Shown: positions 50,462-60,222, counted from the first letter of the stretch. The stretch: DNA of 64,000 bases from SPJN01 sp965229935 (GCA_965229935.1 CBDDKB010000002.1:558001-622000), one strand, 5' to 3'. Numbers and translations: made by a program. The notes: a model not told the origin generated them from the letters alone.

Positions 50462-51667
50462 ATGAGCATCGACCCGCAGGAACGGGCCGCGTTCACCGCA
50501 GAAGTGAAGGCATGGTTCGACGAAAACTCACCCGAAGATCCGGGCTTTTTATTGCCGCAAAGCTTTATGGAAGTCGGCACAGACCAACAGTTTGAATTTC
50601 TGAAGGCGTGGCAGCGCAAAGTCTATGACGCGGGCTATTTGGGTATGGCATGGCCGAAAGAATATGGCGGCCATTCCAAACCGCAATGGATGCAGGATAT
50701 TGTCACCGCCGAAATGACAAAGCGGAAATTGCCCTTCATGGTCAATACGATCGGCTTGAACTGGGCCGGGCCGTTGATCCTGAACATGGGCAGCGAGGAA
50801 CAAAAGAAAGCCTATATCAAGGGTATTCTGACGGCGGATGATATTTGGTGTCAGGGCTTTTCAGAACCTGATCATGGCTCTGACCTCGGTAATGCGCAGC
50901 TAAAGGCCGAAAAAGACGGTAATGAATATGTGCTGAACGGGTCCAAGATTTGGACGTCATTGGGCGCACACGCAAAATATATGATCCTGCTGGCCCGTAC
51001 CGATCAGGGCGCACCGAATAAATATGCGGGCCTTAGCTTCTTTTTGATTCCGATGAAAATTGACGGGATTGATCCTGTCCCGATTAAAAAGATGACGGGC
51101 GAATATGGCTTTTGCCAAACATTCTTTGATGATGCGCGCATCGCCCCGTCTTGCCTGATTGGTGAAGAAGGCGGCGGTTGGCAGGTTGCGATGGCAACGC
51201 TGGCCTTTGAACGTGGTGCAGCGGGTGGTCAAGCCGGTGGTCATTCCATGAACAGCCAAAGCGTGCATGAGGTTGTCGATCTTGCCCGCCGCGTGAAAAA
51301 GAATGGCAAGCCCGCCATTGATGATCCGTTGGTGCGCCAGCAATTGGCCCAGTTTGTGATCGATCAAAAGGGGCTGCACCTAAATGGTGCCCGTGCAAAA
51401 CACAAACCACTGACTGAGGATCGGCCCGCAGCAGTGCCGCTGATGGGCAAATTGCTTGGCTCAGAATTTCAGCGCCGCATGAATGAATTTGCCATTCTGC
51501 TTTTGGGGCAGAACGCGAATTATTATGTGGGGGATGAAGACGCTATTGATGGCGGGTTGTGGACACGCTCCTACCTTAATTCCTTTTCCGCAACGATTGG
51601 TGGCGGCACCACGCAAGTTCAGAAGAATATTCTGGGCGAACGTGTGCTTGGCCTGCCGAAATCTTAA
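50462..51667 (+). CDS. Acyl-CoA dehydrogenase, long partner (pair 2)
   Basis: A 401-residue acyl-CoA dehydrogenase. It has an N-terminal PQERAAFTAEVKAWFDENSP, then CQGFSEPDHGSDLGNAQLKA, LNGSKIWTSLGAHAKYM and the C-terminal SFSATIGGGTTQVQKNILGE. GGGT replaces the YEGT motif, so the catalytic base must come from elsewhere or from the partner subunit. AGGGGAA precedes the ATG. Its stop is 20 bases before the short partner. Confidence 0.92.
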   Translation: MSIDPQERAAFTAEVKAWFDENSPEDPGFLLPQSFMEVGTDQQFEFLKAWQRKVYDAGYLGMAWPKEYGGHSKPQWMQDIVTAEMTKRKLPFMVNTIGLNWAGPLILNMGSEEQKKAYIKGILTADDIWCQGFSEPDHGSDLGNAQLKAEKDGNEYVLNGSKIWTSLGAHAKYMILLARTDQGAPNKYAGLSFFLIPMKIDGIDPVPIKKMTGEYGFCQTFFDDARIAPSCLIGEEGGGWQVAMATLAFERGAAGGQAGGHSMNSQSVHEVVDLARRVKKNGKPAIDDPLVRQQLAQFVIDQKGLHLNGARAKHKPLTEDRPAAVPLMGKLLGSEFQRRMNEFAILLLGQNANYYVGDEDAIDGGLWTRSYLNSFSATIGGGTTQVQKNILGERVLGLPKS

Positions 51668-51687
51668 TTTGGAAAGGAATGACTATT

Positions 51688-52824
51688 ATGTTGATGGAAA
51701 CACTTGCCAATCGCCAGATCGCCTTTTCAGATGAACAGGCCATGATGCTGGATGCCGCCAAACGCTTTGTGGCGGATAAATCGCCAACCGATAAGGTCCG
51801 TAAGCTGATCGAGGAAGAAGCTGGCTTTGATGCCGATGTTTGGGCCGAATGCGCGGCATTGGGATGGACAGGCATGGCGCTTGATGAAGAATTCGGTGGC
51901 TCTGGCCTTGGATTCGGGGCGCTGGTCCCTGTCGTTGAACAGATGGGGCGGGGCCTGATGGCCACGCCTTTGGTGCCAACAGTTTTGGCGGGCGGTGTGC
52001 TGCAGCATGCCGGAACAGATGCACAGCGCGCCGCTTACCTGCCCAAAATTGCAGAGGGTGGCGTGGCCACACTTGCCTTGGGTGAACGTGACGGCGGTTG
52101 GGGGCTTGCTGACTGCACAGCATCCGCAACACGCAGCGGCGATCAAATAACCTTGTCAGGGGCAAAGGTTCTGGTCGAACATGCCAATATTGCGGATGTC
52201 GTTCTGGTCTCCGTCGCGCTTGATGGGGCAACTGCGCTTGTTCTGCTTGAAGGTGGTGAGTTGGGTGAGCTGACCCGCGAAACCGTGATTGATGAGACGC
52301 GCCGTGTGTTCCGCTTCTCGCTAGACGGGATTTCGGTTCCGGCAGATCGCTTGTTGGAGCCGGGCAAGACCGCAGATGCATTGCGCTTTGTTGAGCTTGC
52401 CTCTGGTCTGTTGTGTGCAGCAGATGCACTGGGTGGTGCGGATAGCTGCCTTGGTGTGATCGTTGAATATCTCAACACGCGCAAACAGTTTGGCAAGCTC
52501 ATCGGCTCCTATCAGGCCCTGAAGCATCCTGCGTCCGATATCCTTACGGGGATAGAGCAGGGCCGATCACTGCTTTATCACGCGGCAACCATGTTTGATG
52601 AGGGTTGGTCAGCCCCTGCCGCTGAAATCGCTGTGCGTATGGCAAAGGCGGCGGCTGATGATGTCGCCATGTTTGCAGGTGACCGTGCGATCCAATTCCA
52701 TGGCGGGTTTGGCTTCACCTATGAATGTGATGCACAGCTATATCGCAGACGGTCAATCTGGAATGGGGCCCATTTTGGTGACCCTGCCTATCAAAAAGAA
52801 AAACTGGCCGACCTGTTGTTCTAA
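51688..52824 (+). CDS. Acyl-CoA dehydrogenase, short partner (pair 2)
   Basis: A 378-residue acyl-CoA dehydrogenase. It reads RQIAFSDEQAMMLDAAKRFV, then GMALDEEFGGSGLGFGALVP, NTRKQFGKLIGSYQALKHPA and FHGGFGFTYECDAQLYRRRS. The ATG at 51688 is preferred because AAAGGA lies nine bases upstream; the ATG at 51679 sits on top of that site. Like the short partner of pair 1 it lacks YEGT. A terminator follows directly. Confidence 0.9.
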   Translation: MLMETLANRQIAFSDEQAMMLDAAKRFVADKSPTDKVRKLIEEEAGFDADVWAECAALGWTGMALDEEFGGSGLGFGALVPVVEQMGRGLMATPLVPTVLAGGVLQHAGTDAQRAAYLPKIAEGGVATLALGERDGGWGLADCTASATRSGDQITLSGAKVLVEHANIADVVLVSVALDGATALVLLEGGELGELTRETVIDETRRVFRFSLDGISVPADRLLEPGKTADALRFVELASGLLCAADALGGADSCLGVIVEYLNTRKQFGKLIGSYQALKHPASDILTGIEQGRSLLYHAATMFDEGWSAPAAEIAVRMAKAAADDVAMFAGDRAIQFHGGFGFTYECDAQLYRRRSIWNGAHFGDPAYQKEKLADLLF

Positions 52825-52828
52825 TGTT

Positions 52829-52855
52829 AAAGCCCCGCAAGATGCGGGGCTTTTT
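52829..52855 (+). terminator. Rho-independent terminator
   Basis: AAAGCCCCGCA and TGCGGGGCTTT form an 11-bp stem around a three-base loop (AGA), followed by TT. It ends dehydrogenase pair 2. Confidence 0.9.
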
Positions 52856-52875
52856 CTTCTGTCGTCGATGGTTTC

Positions 52876-53847
52876 TTAGGTGAGCGTGTCGAGAAATTTC
52901 AAGATCAACCTGTTGGTTTCCTCTGGCGCTTCTTGCTGGGTCCAGTGTCCGGCACCGGGTATCAGTTCATTCACCCGCAGGTCGGTCACAGAATTCGGCA
53001 TTGCCTTTAAGGCTTCCGCCGCCATGATGATAACGCCATCCTTCGCCCCAGCAATGAACATGGCCGGTTGATCGACAATCTGGCGGGCATCCTTGGTCAT
53101 TTCCCAAGTCAGGTCCTGATTGCGATAATAGTTCAACGGCCCGCGCATGCCGGAGCTTGCGAATTCGTCGGCATAAAATTGCAAATCGTCTTCGCTGATC
53201 CAGTCGGGAAGCGTGTCGGGATTGGGAAGGCCTGTAAACATATCATCATCCGGGCCCTTTTTGGGCATGTCGTTCCAGTCGGTTTCGCCTGCGCCCCAAA
53301 TCAAGAACTTTTTAATCGCTGTGCGGATGTCTGCTTCAAACTCAGCCTCTGCCACGCCGGGTTCCTGGAAATATAGCTGATAGAAGAACTGGTCCTTAAA
53401 GACCATCCGCATAACGTCCATCGGCGGCACTGGTGAGCGAGGCATAAACGGTACTGAAAGGGCACCCATGGCCTTAACCTTATCCGGGTGGTCAAGCGCG
53501 GCCCGCCACGTGATCAATGCGCCCCAATCATGACCAATAACAATTGCATCATCATAACCAAGCGAGGGGATGAGCCCGACGACATCATTGGCAAGCTCAA
53601 CCGTATTATAAGCCTCAATCTCATGGGGCTTGTCACTTTTGCCATAGCCGCGCATATCCGGCGCAACAACATGATAGCCCGCTGCAACCAAAGGGGCGAA
53701 CTGATGCCGCCAAGAATACCAGCTTTCAGGAAAGCCATGGACCAGAATGATCAGTGGTCCGTCGGCAGGGCCCTGTTCTGCTATATTTAACTCAATCCCA
53801 TTGGTTGCCACGCACCGTTGCGTGATCCCGCTAAGGTCGGCTTTCAT
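52876..53847 (-). CDS. Epoxide-hydrolase-type alpha/beta hydrolase
   Basis: A 323-residue hydrolase with the epoxide hydrolase layout: HGFPESW (37-43, oxyanion HGxP), PDMRGYGKSDKP, and nucleophile Asp107 in IGHDWGA. The cap-domain Tyr candidates are in FFYQLYF and PLNYYRNQDL, and the His is in GAGHWTQQEAPEE. The Asp nucleophile and HGxP fit epoxide hydrolases; haloalkane dehalogenases also use Asp but differ in HGxP context. It is probably part of the catabolic set with the monooxygenase and the TonB receptor. Confidence 0.88.
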   Translation of the reverse strand: MKADLSGITQRCVATNGIELNIAEQGPADGPLIILVHGFPESWYSWRHQFAPLVAAGYHVVAPDMRGYGKSDKPHEIEAYNTVELANDVVGLIPSLGYDDAIVIGHDWGALITWRAALDHPDKVKAMGALSVPFMPRSPVPPMDVMRMVFKDQFFYQLYFQEPGVAEAEFEADIRTAIKKFLIWGAGETDWNDMPKKGPDDDMFTGLPNPDTLPDWISEDDLQFYADEFASSGMRGPLNYYRNQDLTWEMTKDARQIVDQPAMFIAGAKDGVIIMAAEALKAMPNSVTDLRVNELIPGAGHWTQQEAPEETNRLILKFLDTLT

Positions 53848-53890
53848 ACCTGCTCCCTTTGATCAGTTCAGTTTTGTTTGCCTGTGCTTG

Positions 53891-56311
53891 TTACAGCGTC
53901 AGGCGCAATTCAGCGGTCCAGAATCGGCCCGGCGCTATGATGCCGAAATAGGCACCTTCTTGCAGCGGCACGTCAGTGATCCCGCCAATAACCTGTGTGT
54001 CTGTAACATTGTGGCCATTGATAGAGAAAACCCATGATTGATCCTCGGCGCCGATACCAACACGCGTGTTCAGAAGGTAATAGGTTTTCTGTTGTGTGTT
54101 GATGTCATTGTCCTGATCGGTGAAGTGTTTGGTCTGCATTGCTGTGTCAAACCCGACAAAGGCACCAAAGGGCAGGTTGCCAAGGGGGATCAGCTGGGTC
54201 ATAGACGCCATAATGTCCCATTTGGGCGCACGGACCATCCGCTCGCCGCTCATGTCACAAAAGCCTTCGGCATTGCCTTCTTCACCTGCCTGACAGGGGC
54301 CCTTTTCGAAGTCATCGTAATAGGCGTGAAGGAAACCACCTGCGAAGGTAACGGTGTTGCCTGCCCATGGAATGCCCTTGAACTCCCACTCAAACCCTTG
54401 AACGGTTGATGAGGCGGCATTGTCAACAAAGAATGCCTCGCCTGCGCCGCTGAGCACGGAAATCTGCATATCTGTAAACTCGGTACGGAACAGGGCAAAA
54501 TTAGCAGTCATGCGCCCGTCAAACCATTCAGATTTCAGGCCTGCTTCATAGGTCCAGCTTGTTTCTTCATCAAAGACAGCCTTTGACGGATCAGGCGCTG
54601 TGGGGTTAAAGCCACCAGCCTTATATCCCTTACCAACGGTGGCATAGATATTGATGTCGTCGTTCACCAGATAGCGGAAGGCGATTTTTGGCGTGATGTT
54701 CTTTTCGGTTTTGTCGCCTGTGAAATCATATTCGACAGTGCCGAATGCGGCGTTCAAGACAATGCCGGTTTTTTCAAACTCCTGCGAAATCGTTGCTTCT
54801 TTTTGTTCATAATGGCCGCGAACACCCGCGATAACCTCCAGCCATGACCAGGGGCGGTAGGTGATCTGACCATAAAGGGCCAGTGTCTCAGTTGACTGAC
54901 TGAAATTTGCAAACAAACCATCGGCCGTGATGATGTCGGTCAATGGGGCAACGCCGCCTGTCAGGGGGTCAAAAACCGCCTCCAACGCAGTTGTGAATTC
55001 CGGGCCGAGCACGCCGCTTAATAGCGAGCCGGGTACATTCGGGTCATCAAACTGACGGAATTCAGTAAAGGCATCATATTGGTTGCCGAAATAAAATAGC
55101 CCGCCGACATATTCAAACTTGCCGGGAGGGGAAACCAGCCGCAGTTCAGCCTGCCATTGGGTGTAATCATCATCATTGTCCCAAGTCAGGATCGGAATGG
55201 GGCTGGCATCAGAGTCATATTTCAAGATTTCTGTGAAATCATTATAACCGGCAATCAACGCGATTTCGTGACCACCAAGATCCCAGAAAATATTGAAGTT
55301 GCCGCCGACGGTTTCGCGTTCTGAATAGCTTTCCGCATCAAGGTGGCTGACGCGATCAGGCTTTTCCTCATAAGTAGGATCGAAAGGCGAGAATAGGATT
55401 TCTGTCTGCCCATTCCCCTTAATCAATTCAAAACCCGGACCATTGTCCTTGACCAGCGAATATTCTGCAGCGGCGGTTAGGTAAATATCTGGGGTCAAGT
55501 CAACGCGCGCTTTTAGGCGTGCGCCATCCTTGTCAGTCCGCAGTACTTTTACACCACGCTTTCTATTGTGAATGGCGCCATCTGACTTGTGATGTTGTGC
55601 TGTTAATCGCAGAGCGAATTTATCATCCCATACAGGTGCATTGCCGGCAAAGCTGATGCGGCGGTTATTCCCGTCGCCGCGCATGACATCAAGAGTCATG
55701 CCCCATTCATAGTTTGGGATCGTGTTGGTGAAGGATAGGGCACCGGCAACTGTGTTCTTGCCAAACAAAGTACCCTGCGGGCCGCGCAGCAATTCCACAA
55801 CCTCAATATCCATCAAGGCGTCATTCAAATAGCTTTGACGACCCATATAGATATTATCGACGTATAGCCCAACGGATGGTTCGAACCCGTCATTCAGGCC
55901 CGTGCCGATGCCGCGAATATAAATGGTAGAGAATGAGGGGGAAACCGCCAAAGTCGCGTTCGGCATCGCAATGGTCAGTTCGGTAACACCCTGAATATTC
56001 ATTTCGCGCAACGCTTCGCCGCTAAGTGCGGTAACGGAAATCGGCACTTCCTGAACATCCTGCGCGCGCTTTTGCGCCGTAACCACAATTTCCTCAAGGC
56101 GCAAATTGCGTTCGCGCGGTTCGGCTGCGGTTTCTGCTTCTGTTTCTGCAGCGGCTTCTGCGTCGTCTGTTGAGGCGGATGCCTCAGCTTCAATGGCCGG
56201 TGCGTCTTGGTTTTCTTGCGAAAAACTGCTTGGCGCAAAAGCAAAAAGTGCAGCGCCTGTCATCAAAACGGATTTGTGGCGTTGCGTGAATGATATAATT
56301 GAAGACAGCAT
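53891..56311 (-). CDS. TonB-dependent outer-membrane receptor
   Basis: An 806-residue outer-membrane transporter. The signal peptide (about residues 1-32) is followed by an unusual Ala/Glu-rich linker with repeated AEAE-type units. A TonB-box-like EEIVVTAQKRAQDVQEVP comes next, then the plug (YIRGIGTGLNDGFEPSVGLYVD, LRGPQGTLFGKNTVAGAL) and a 22-strand barrel ending WTAELRLTL. The FEPSVGLYVDN type is common in sphingomonad receptors for organic substrates rather than siderophores. The start at 56311 has GGGGGAG. It lies in the catabolic cluster, so uptake of a hydrophobic substrate is likely. Confidence 0.93.
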   Translation of the reverse strand: MLSSIISFTQRHKSVLMTGAALFAFAPSSFSQENQDAPAIEAEASASTDDAEAAAETEAETAAEPRERNLRLEEIVVTAQKRAQDVQEVPISVTALSGEALREMNIQGVTELTIAMPNATLAVSPSFSTIYIRGIGTGLNDGFEPSVGLYVDNIYMGRQSYLNDALMDIEVVELLRGPQGTLFGKNTVAGALSFTNTIPNYEWGMTLDVMRGDGNNRRISFAGNAPVWDDKFALRLTAQHHKSDGAIHNRKRGVKVLRTDKDGARLKARVDLTPDIYLTAAAEYSLVKDNGPGFELIKGNGQTEILFSPFDPTYEEKPDRVSHLDAESYSERETVGGNFNIFWDLGGHEIALIAGYNDFTEILKYDSDASPIPILTWDNDDDYTQWQAELRLVSPPGKFEYVGGLFYFGNQYDAFTEFRQFDDPNVPGSLLSGVLGPEFTTALEAVFDPLTGGVAPLTDIITADGLFANFSQSTETLALYGQITYRPWSWLEVIAGVRGHYEQKEATISQEFEKTGIVLNAAFGTVEYDFTGDKTEKNITPKIAFRYLVNDDINIYATVGKGYKAGGFNPTAPDPSKAVFDEETSWTYEAGLKSEWFDGRMTANFALFRTEFTDMQISVLSGAGEAFFVDNAASSTVQGFEWEFKGIPWAGNTVTFAGGFLHAYYDDFEKGPCQAGEEGNAEGFCDMSGERMVRAPKWDIMASMTQLIPLGNLPFGAFVGFDTAMQTKHFTDQDNDINTQQKTYYLLNTRVGIGAEDQSWVFSINGHNVTDTQVIGGITDVPLQEGAYFGIIAPGRFWTAELRLTL

Positions 56312-56536
56312 GTCTTCTCCCCCATTTAGTTTGGCGATTGCCATATCCCCATATCCGGCTAGTGTTATTTTTATGCCGGGTGCCGCTAGCGCGGCGGTTT
56401 CAAAACTTAATATCCCTTGTTCCTGTGGTGCAAGCTGCTTGTGCCTGCTTGCGTAACATTTTCAAATTTACCCCATATTCATTGCGGGCTCATAGCGGGC
56501 ATGCCGCTAAGCCTATTTGTTTGTCGTTGTGGAAGG

Positions 56537-57454
56537 CTATTCTCCCGCTTGGGGAACCGCCGCTCCCGCCTTTGCCAGAATACGTTCCCGCTCTGCCTTT
56601 GACTTCCAGGCAAAGCTTGCGGGCAGCCCCAAGCGGACCGCAGCCTGCGCAGGGGGGGAGCCGGGAACCGGAATCGAATCTGCAATCCGTCCTAACAGCT
56701 TCAACAGCCAGCGATCGAATGATGACAGTTCATATTCGGCCCCAAGTTCCAGTTTTTCGCGAACAACCGGTGGCAGAATATCAACAGCAGCGTTCACAAC
56801 AGACCGGCGCAGGAATTTTGGAACACCTGTCAGCTTGGCGCGCCCTGCCATAATCTCAAGAAATTCTGTGTTGATGGGGTGGGGCTCAAACCGGGGCGAG
56901 AGCCTGTCCATCATTGTGTAGAAATCATCAAGCGAGTTGATTTCTGCGGTTGCGCCATACATGTGGGCAACTTCGTTGCCTTCTTGGAAGAAGGTGTTTT
57001 TGTCTTCATCACTGACGGGGCGGACAAAACGGTCATAGGCAATCAGAAACCCATAGCCTGCAGTGATACCAACCCAGTCGAGCAATTCTTCATCTAGGGC
57101 GCGATATTCTTCGCCTGACGGTGTTGAACCGTTCACCTTGGCATGCATGTTTGTGACGCCCTGTATGACGCGGCGCGCGGCGCTTTGCGGGCCATAGACG
57201 CCAACCATAGCGGCTGTTCCGGTGCGTTGGGCGCGGCCAACAGGATCAGACTTGAAAGTGGAGTGGTCCCAAACACCTGACCTGATACGGGCATCTGCAA
57301 ATTCCAGCAAGACCGCACAGATCCCACCAATGCCCAAGGCGACAGGGTTTTTAAAAACCTGCCAGGAAATGGAATTTGGATCATTAAACGCCGGTTCCCC
57401 GGCCGGAACGGAATAGTCAACTTTCCACCCAAGATAGGTTTTTGGCCCAAGCAT
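56537..57454 (-). CDS. MpaB/DUF2236-family oxygenase-like protein
   Basis: A 305-residue protein of the DUF2236 group, which contains the fungal MpaB prenyl-chain-cleaving oxygenase and latex-clearing rubber oxygenase (haem b). It shows DPNSISWQVFKNPVALGIGG, RSGVWDHSTFKSDPVGRAQRT and VTNMHAKVNGSTPSG (the H-x3-NG motif with the proposed haem ligand), then LLDWVGITAGYGFLIAYDRF. The substrate is not known. It is divergent from the TetR gene. Confidence 0.85.
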   Translation of the reverse strand: MLGPKTYLGWKVDYSVPAGEPAFNDPNSISWQVFKNPVALGIGGICAVLLEFADARIRSGVWDHSTFKSDPVGRAQRTGTAAMVGVYGPQSAARRVIQGVTNMHAKVNGSTPSGEEYRALDEELLDWVGITAGYGFLIAYDRFVRPVSDEDKNTFFQEGNEVAHMYGATAEINSLDDFYTMMDRLSPRFEPHPINTEFLEIMAGRAKLTGVPKFLRRSVVNAAVDILPPVVREKLELGAEYELSSFDRWLLKLLGRIADSIPVPGSPPAQAAVRLGLPASFAWKSKAERERILAKAGAAVPQAGE

Positions 57455-57498
57455 TTTTATCGTCCCTTAAAACTAGTACTTGATAGATGCGAGCATAA

Positions 57499-57513
57499 TT
57501 GTTTTTATAACAA
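57499..57513. promoter_or_regulatory. Candidate TetR operator
   Basis: TTGTTTTTATAACAA (arms TTGTT/AACAA) lies between the MpaB-like gene and the TetR gene, 45 bases from the MpaB start. Autoregulation by the adjacent TetR protein is the usual pattern. Compare the near-identical palindrome at 39254. Confidence 0.4.
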
Positions 57514-57567
57514 GATCAAGGAAAAAATAAACATGTTTAGTTTTGTGCAACGGAAGGTTGATCAGGC

Positions 57568-58266
57568 GTGTCGAGCAAGCCGATTGGTAAACGTGAAGAG
57601 GCGAAGAACCGGAATAAGGATCGGATTATTGCAGCAGCGCGTGAGTTGATGCAGGCCCCCGACGGTTCTTTGTCTATGCGCGAGCTGGCAGAGATGGCAG
57701 GCGTGTCCGTTGCGACCCCCTATAATTTGTTCGGGTCCAAACAGGATGTCATTGCAGCAGTGCTGGACGATGATTTGGACGCCCTGCAAGAGTCAGTCGG
57801 CGATATAGAAGGCGATCCAATCGATGGCTTTTTCGGTGTGATAGAGGTGACAGCAGCGATGCTTGCCTCATCCCCGGCCTTTTATCGTACTGGCGCGCGC
57901 GCTGTTCAAGCCGACATCATGAATGAAGATTTGCAGCACCGTATGCGGGAACCACGGCATACAGTCCTGCGCCATCTGGTGCAGCGGGCTGTCCAACTAG
58001 GCTATGTCAGTCACAAGATCAGCGTTGATATTTTTGCGGTGCAGTTGGGCCAGACTTTGATGATTTGGATTCAAAGTTGGGCCAATGACCATGTGACGCT
58101 GGAACAATGGTCGGACTATGTGACCTATGGGTTTGCCCTGTCTTTGGCAGGGGTGGTAACAGAAGATTATAAGGCGCGGGTTCTTGAAATTGGGCTGGCG
58201 GCCCAAACCCGCCTGCAGAACGATTGGCCCGTTGCCGGGCAATTGCCAATTTCAGTCGTAGGCTAG
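57568..58266 (+). CDS. TetR-family transcriptional regulator
   Basis: A 232-residue regulator. The N-terminal DNA-binding domain reads RNKDRIIAAARELMQAP, SMRELAEMAGVSVATPYNLFGSKQDVI, the canonical TetR HTH with LFGSK. The ligand domain is not classifiable by eye. It starts with GTG at 57568 preceded by GGAAGG. It lies between the MpaB-like and monooxygenase genes and probably controls one or both. Confidence 0.9.
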   Translation: MSSKPIGKREEAKNRNKDRIIAAARELMQAPDGSLSMRELAEMAGVSVATPYNLFGSKQDVIAAVLDDDLDALQESVGDIEGDPIDGFFGVIEVTAAMLASSPAFYRTGARAVQADIMNEDLQHRMREPRHTVLRHLVQRAVQLGYVSHKISVDIFAVQLGQTLMIWIQSWANDHVTLEQWSDYVTYGFALSLAGVVTEDYKARVLEIGLAAQTRLQNDWPVAGQLPISVVG

Positions 58267-58422
58267 GGGGAACAGGGTTAAGGCACTTGTCTTTGCGGCT
58301 TTAGATGATTAAATGTCACTTAACGAGGATTTAAATAGGGGATGGTGTGCGCCTGTGTAATTGCGGGCGTGCTTTGACTGTCTTCCAAAACGACTACACA
58401 ACCAAATAAACAGGATGGCGAC

Positions 58423-60222
58423 ATGACTGCTCAAGCAATCACAATTGATAAGGACGCTTTAAAGCGCAAATATCTTGAAGAGCGTGACAAGCGTTTGCGC
58501 AATGACGGGAACGAACAATATGTGGAAATCAAAACACATTTCCCGGAACTGCTAGAAGACCCTTATGTGCCAGTGGCGGAACGCGCACCCAAAACAGATC
58601 ATGTGAAATTCACATTTATCGGTGGCGGCTTTGCCGGCTTGGTCGTTGGTGCGCGCGTCAAGGAAGCGGGCATTGATGATGTGCGTATCATTGAAAAGGG
58701 CGGCGATTTTGGCGGTACATGGTATTGGAACCGCTATCCCGGTGCGCAATGCGATACGGCAGCCATGATCTATATGCCCTTGTTGGAAGAAACCGGGCAC
58801 ATGCCGACAGAAAAATATGTCCACGCGCCGGAAATTCTTGAACAGTGCCAACGTATCGGCAAGCAGTATGATCTGTACAACAATGCCTTATTCCATACTG
58901 AGGTTAAAGAACTGACATGGGATGAAGAAAAAGGCGTCTGGCATGTGCGCACCAATCGCGGTGATGATTTCACCACGCAATATATTGGTATGGGCACAGG
59001 GCCGCTTCATGTGCCGAAGCTGCCGGGTATTCCGGGGCTTGAGAAATTCAAGGGCCATGCATTCCACACCAGCCGTTGGGACTATGACTATACAGGCGGT
59101 GATCCCAAGGGTGCCTTGATGGAGAACCTGAAAGACAAGCGCGTTGTGATTATTGGCACGGGCGCAACATCTGTTCAGGCCGTTCCCCATTTGGCCAAGG
59201 CTTGCGGCAAGCTTTATGTCGTGCAGCGCACCCCGTCATCTGTCGATGTGCGCGCCAACGGTCCGATTGATGCTGATTGGTTCAAGTCTATTGCAGAGCC
59301 GGGGTGGCAGCAAAAATGGCTGATGAACTTCACCGCCAACCAGACAGGCCAGTGGGCGGAAGAAGATTTGGTTCAGGATGGCTGGACTGATCTGTCGAAG
59401 CGCATCTGGTCAAAGATCAAGGCGCTGCCTGAAGACAAGCGCACGCCGCAGGGCATGATGGATGCGTGGGAAGATTCCGACAATGAAAAGATGGAAGAAA
59501 TCCGCGCCCGCGTTGATACGATTGTTGACGACAGCGAAACAGCGCAAAAGCTAAAAGCCTGGTATCGCCAGCTTTGCAAACGTCCCTGTTTCCACGACCA
59601 ATATTTGCAGGCCTTCAATAACCCCTGCACAGAACTGCTTGATACAGACGGTAAGGGCGTTGAAAGCATTGACGAGACGGGTTTCACCGTTAACGGCAAG
59701 CATTATGAGGTTGATTGCATCATCTATGCCTCTGGCTTTGAGGTTGGCACGTCACATGAACGACGCGCGGGCTTTGACATGGAAGGGCGCGATGGCCTGA
59801 AATTATCTGAACATTGGAAGGATGGCATGCGGACCAAACATGGTATTCACATGCATGGTTTCCCCAATGCCTTTATCGTGCAGCCGACGCAGGGCGCGAA
59901 CCTGATTTCAAACGTGCCGCATAATATTGCAGATTCAGGTCTGACAATTGCTGCTGTTCTTGCCCATGCTGAAAAGACTGGTGCAAGCCGTATTGAAGTC
60001 ACTGAAGAAGCTGAAAAGGCTTGGTACGATTTGCTGGCGACAGGTGCAGGGCGCATGTTGGGCAGTCAGGAATGCACTCCCGGCTATTATAATAATGAGG
60101 GGCAGGATCCAGGTTCAGCCGCGGCGATGAATGTCGGTTATCCTGCCGGGGCGTTGGCCTATTTCCATTATATTGATGGCTGGCGCAATGATGGGAAGTT
60201 TGACGGCCTGTCATTTACCTGA
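58423..60222 (+). CDS. Baeyer-Villiger-type flavin monooxygenase
   Basis: A 599-residue FAD- and NADPH-dependent monooxygenase. The first Rossmann motif is GGGFAG (67-72), followed by GGTWYWNRYPGAQCD. The Baeyer-Villiger fingerprint FxGxxxHxxxWD is present as F209-G211-H215-W219-D220, and the second nucleotide site is IIGTGATS. Enzymes of this class insert oxygen next to a ketone (cyclic ketones, steroids, phenylacetone). AGGA precedes the ATG. The N-terminal about 55 residues are an extra helical lead typical of this subgroup. A terminator follows. Confidence 0.93.
   Translation: MTAQAITIDKDALKRKYLEERDKRLRNDGNEQYVEIKTHFPELLEDPYVPVAERAPKTDHVKFTFIGGGFAGLVVGARVKEAGIDDVRIIEKGGDFGGTWYWNRYPGAQCDTAAMIYMPLLEETGHMPTEKYVHAPEILEQCQRIGKQYDLYNNALFHTEVKELTWDEEKGVWHVRTNRGDDFTTQYIGMGTGPLHVPKLPGIPGLEKFKGHAFHTSRWDYDYTGGDPKGALMENLKDKRVVIIGTGATSVQAVPHLAKACGKLYVVQRTPSSVDVRANGPIDADWFKSIAEPGWQQKWLMNFTANQTGQWAEEDLVQDGWTDLSKRIWSKIKALPEDKRTPQGMMDAWEDSDNEKMEEIRARVDTIVDDSETAQKLKAWYRQLCKRPCFHDQYLQAFNNPCTELLDTDGKGVESIDETGFTVNGKHYEVDCIIYASGFEVGTSHERRAGFDMEGRDGLKLSEHWKDGMRTKHGIHMHGFPNAFIVQPTQGANLISNVPHNIADSGLTIAAVLAHAEKTGASRIEVTEEAEKAWYDLLATGAGRMLGSQECTPGYYNNEGQDPGSAAAMNVGYPAGALAYFHYIDGWRNDGKFDGLSFT

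Noticed and set aside
55880..55900. GGTTCGAACC sequence resembling a tRNA T-arm
   Set aside because: It lies inside the TonB receptor plug-domain coding sequence, and no acceptor or anticodon stem can be built around it.
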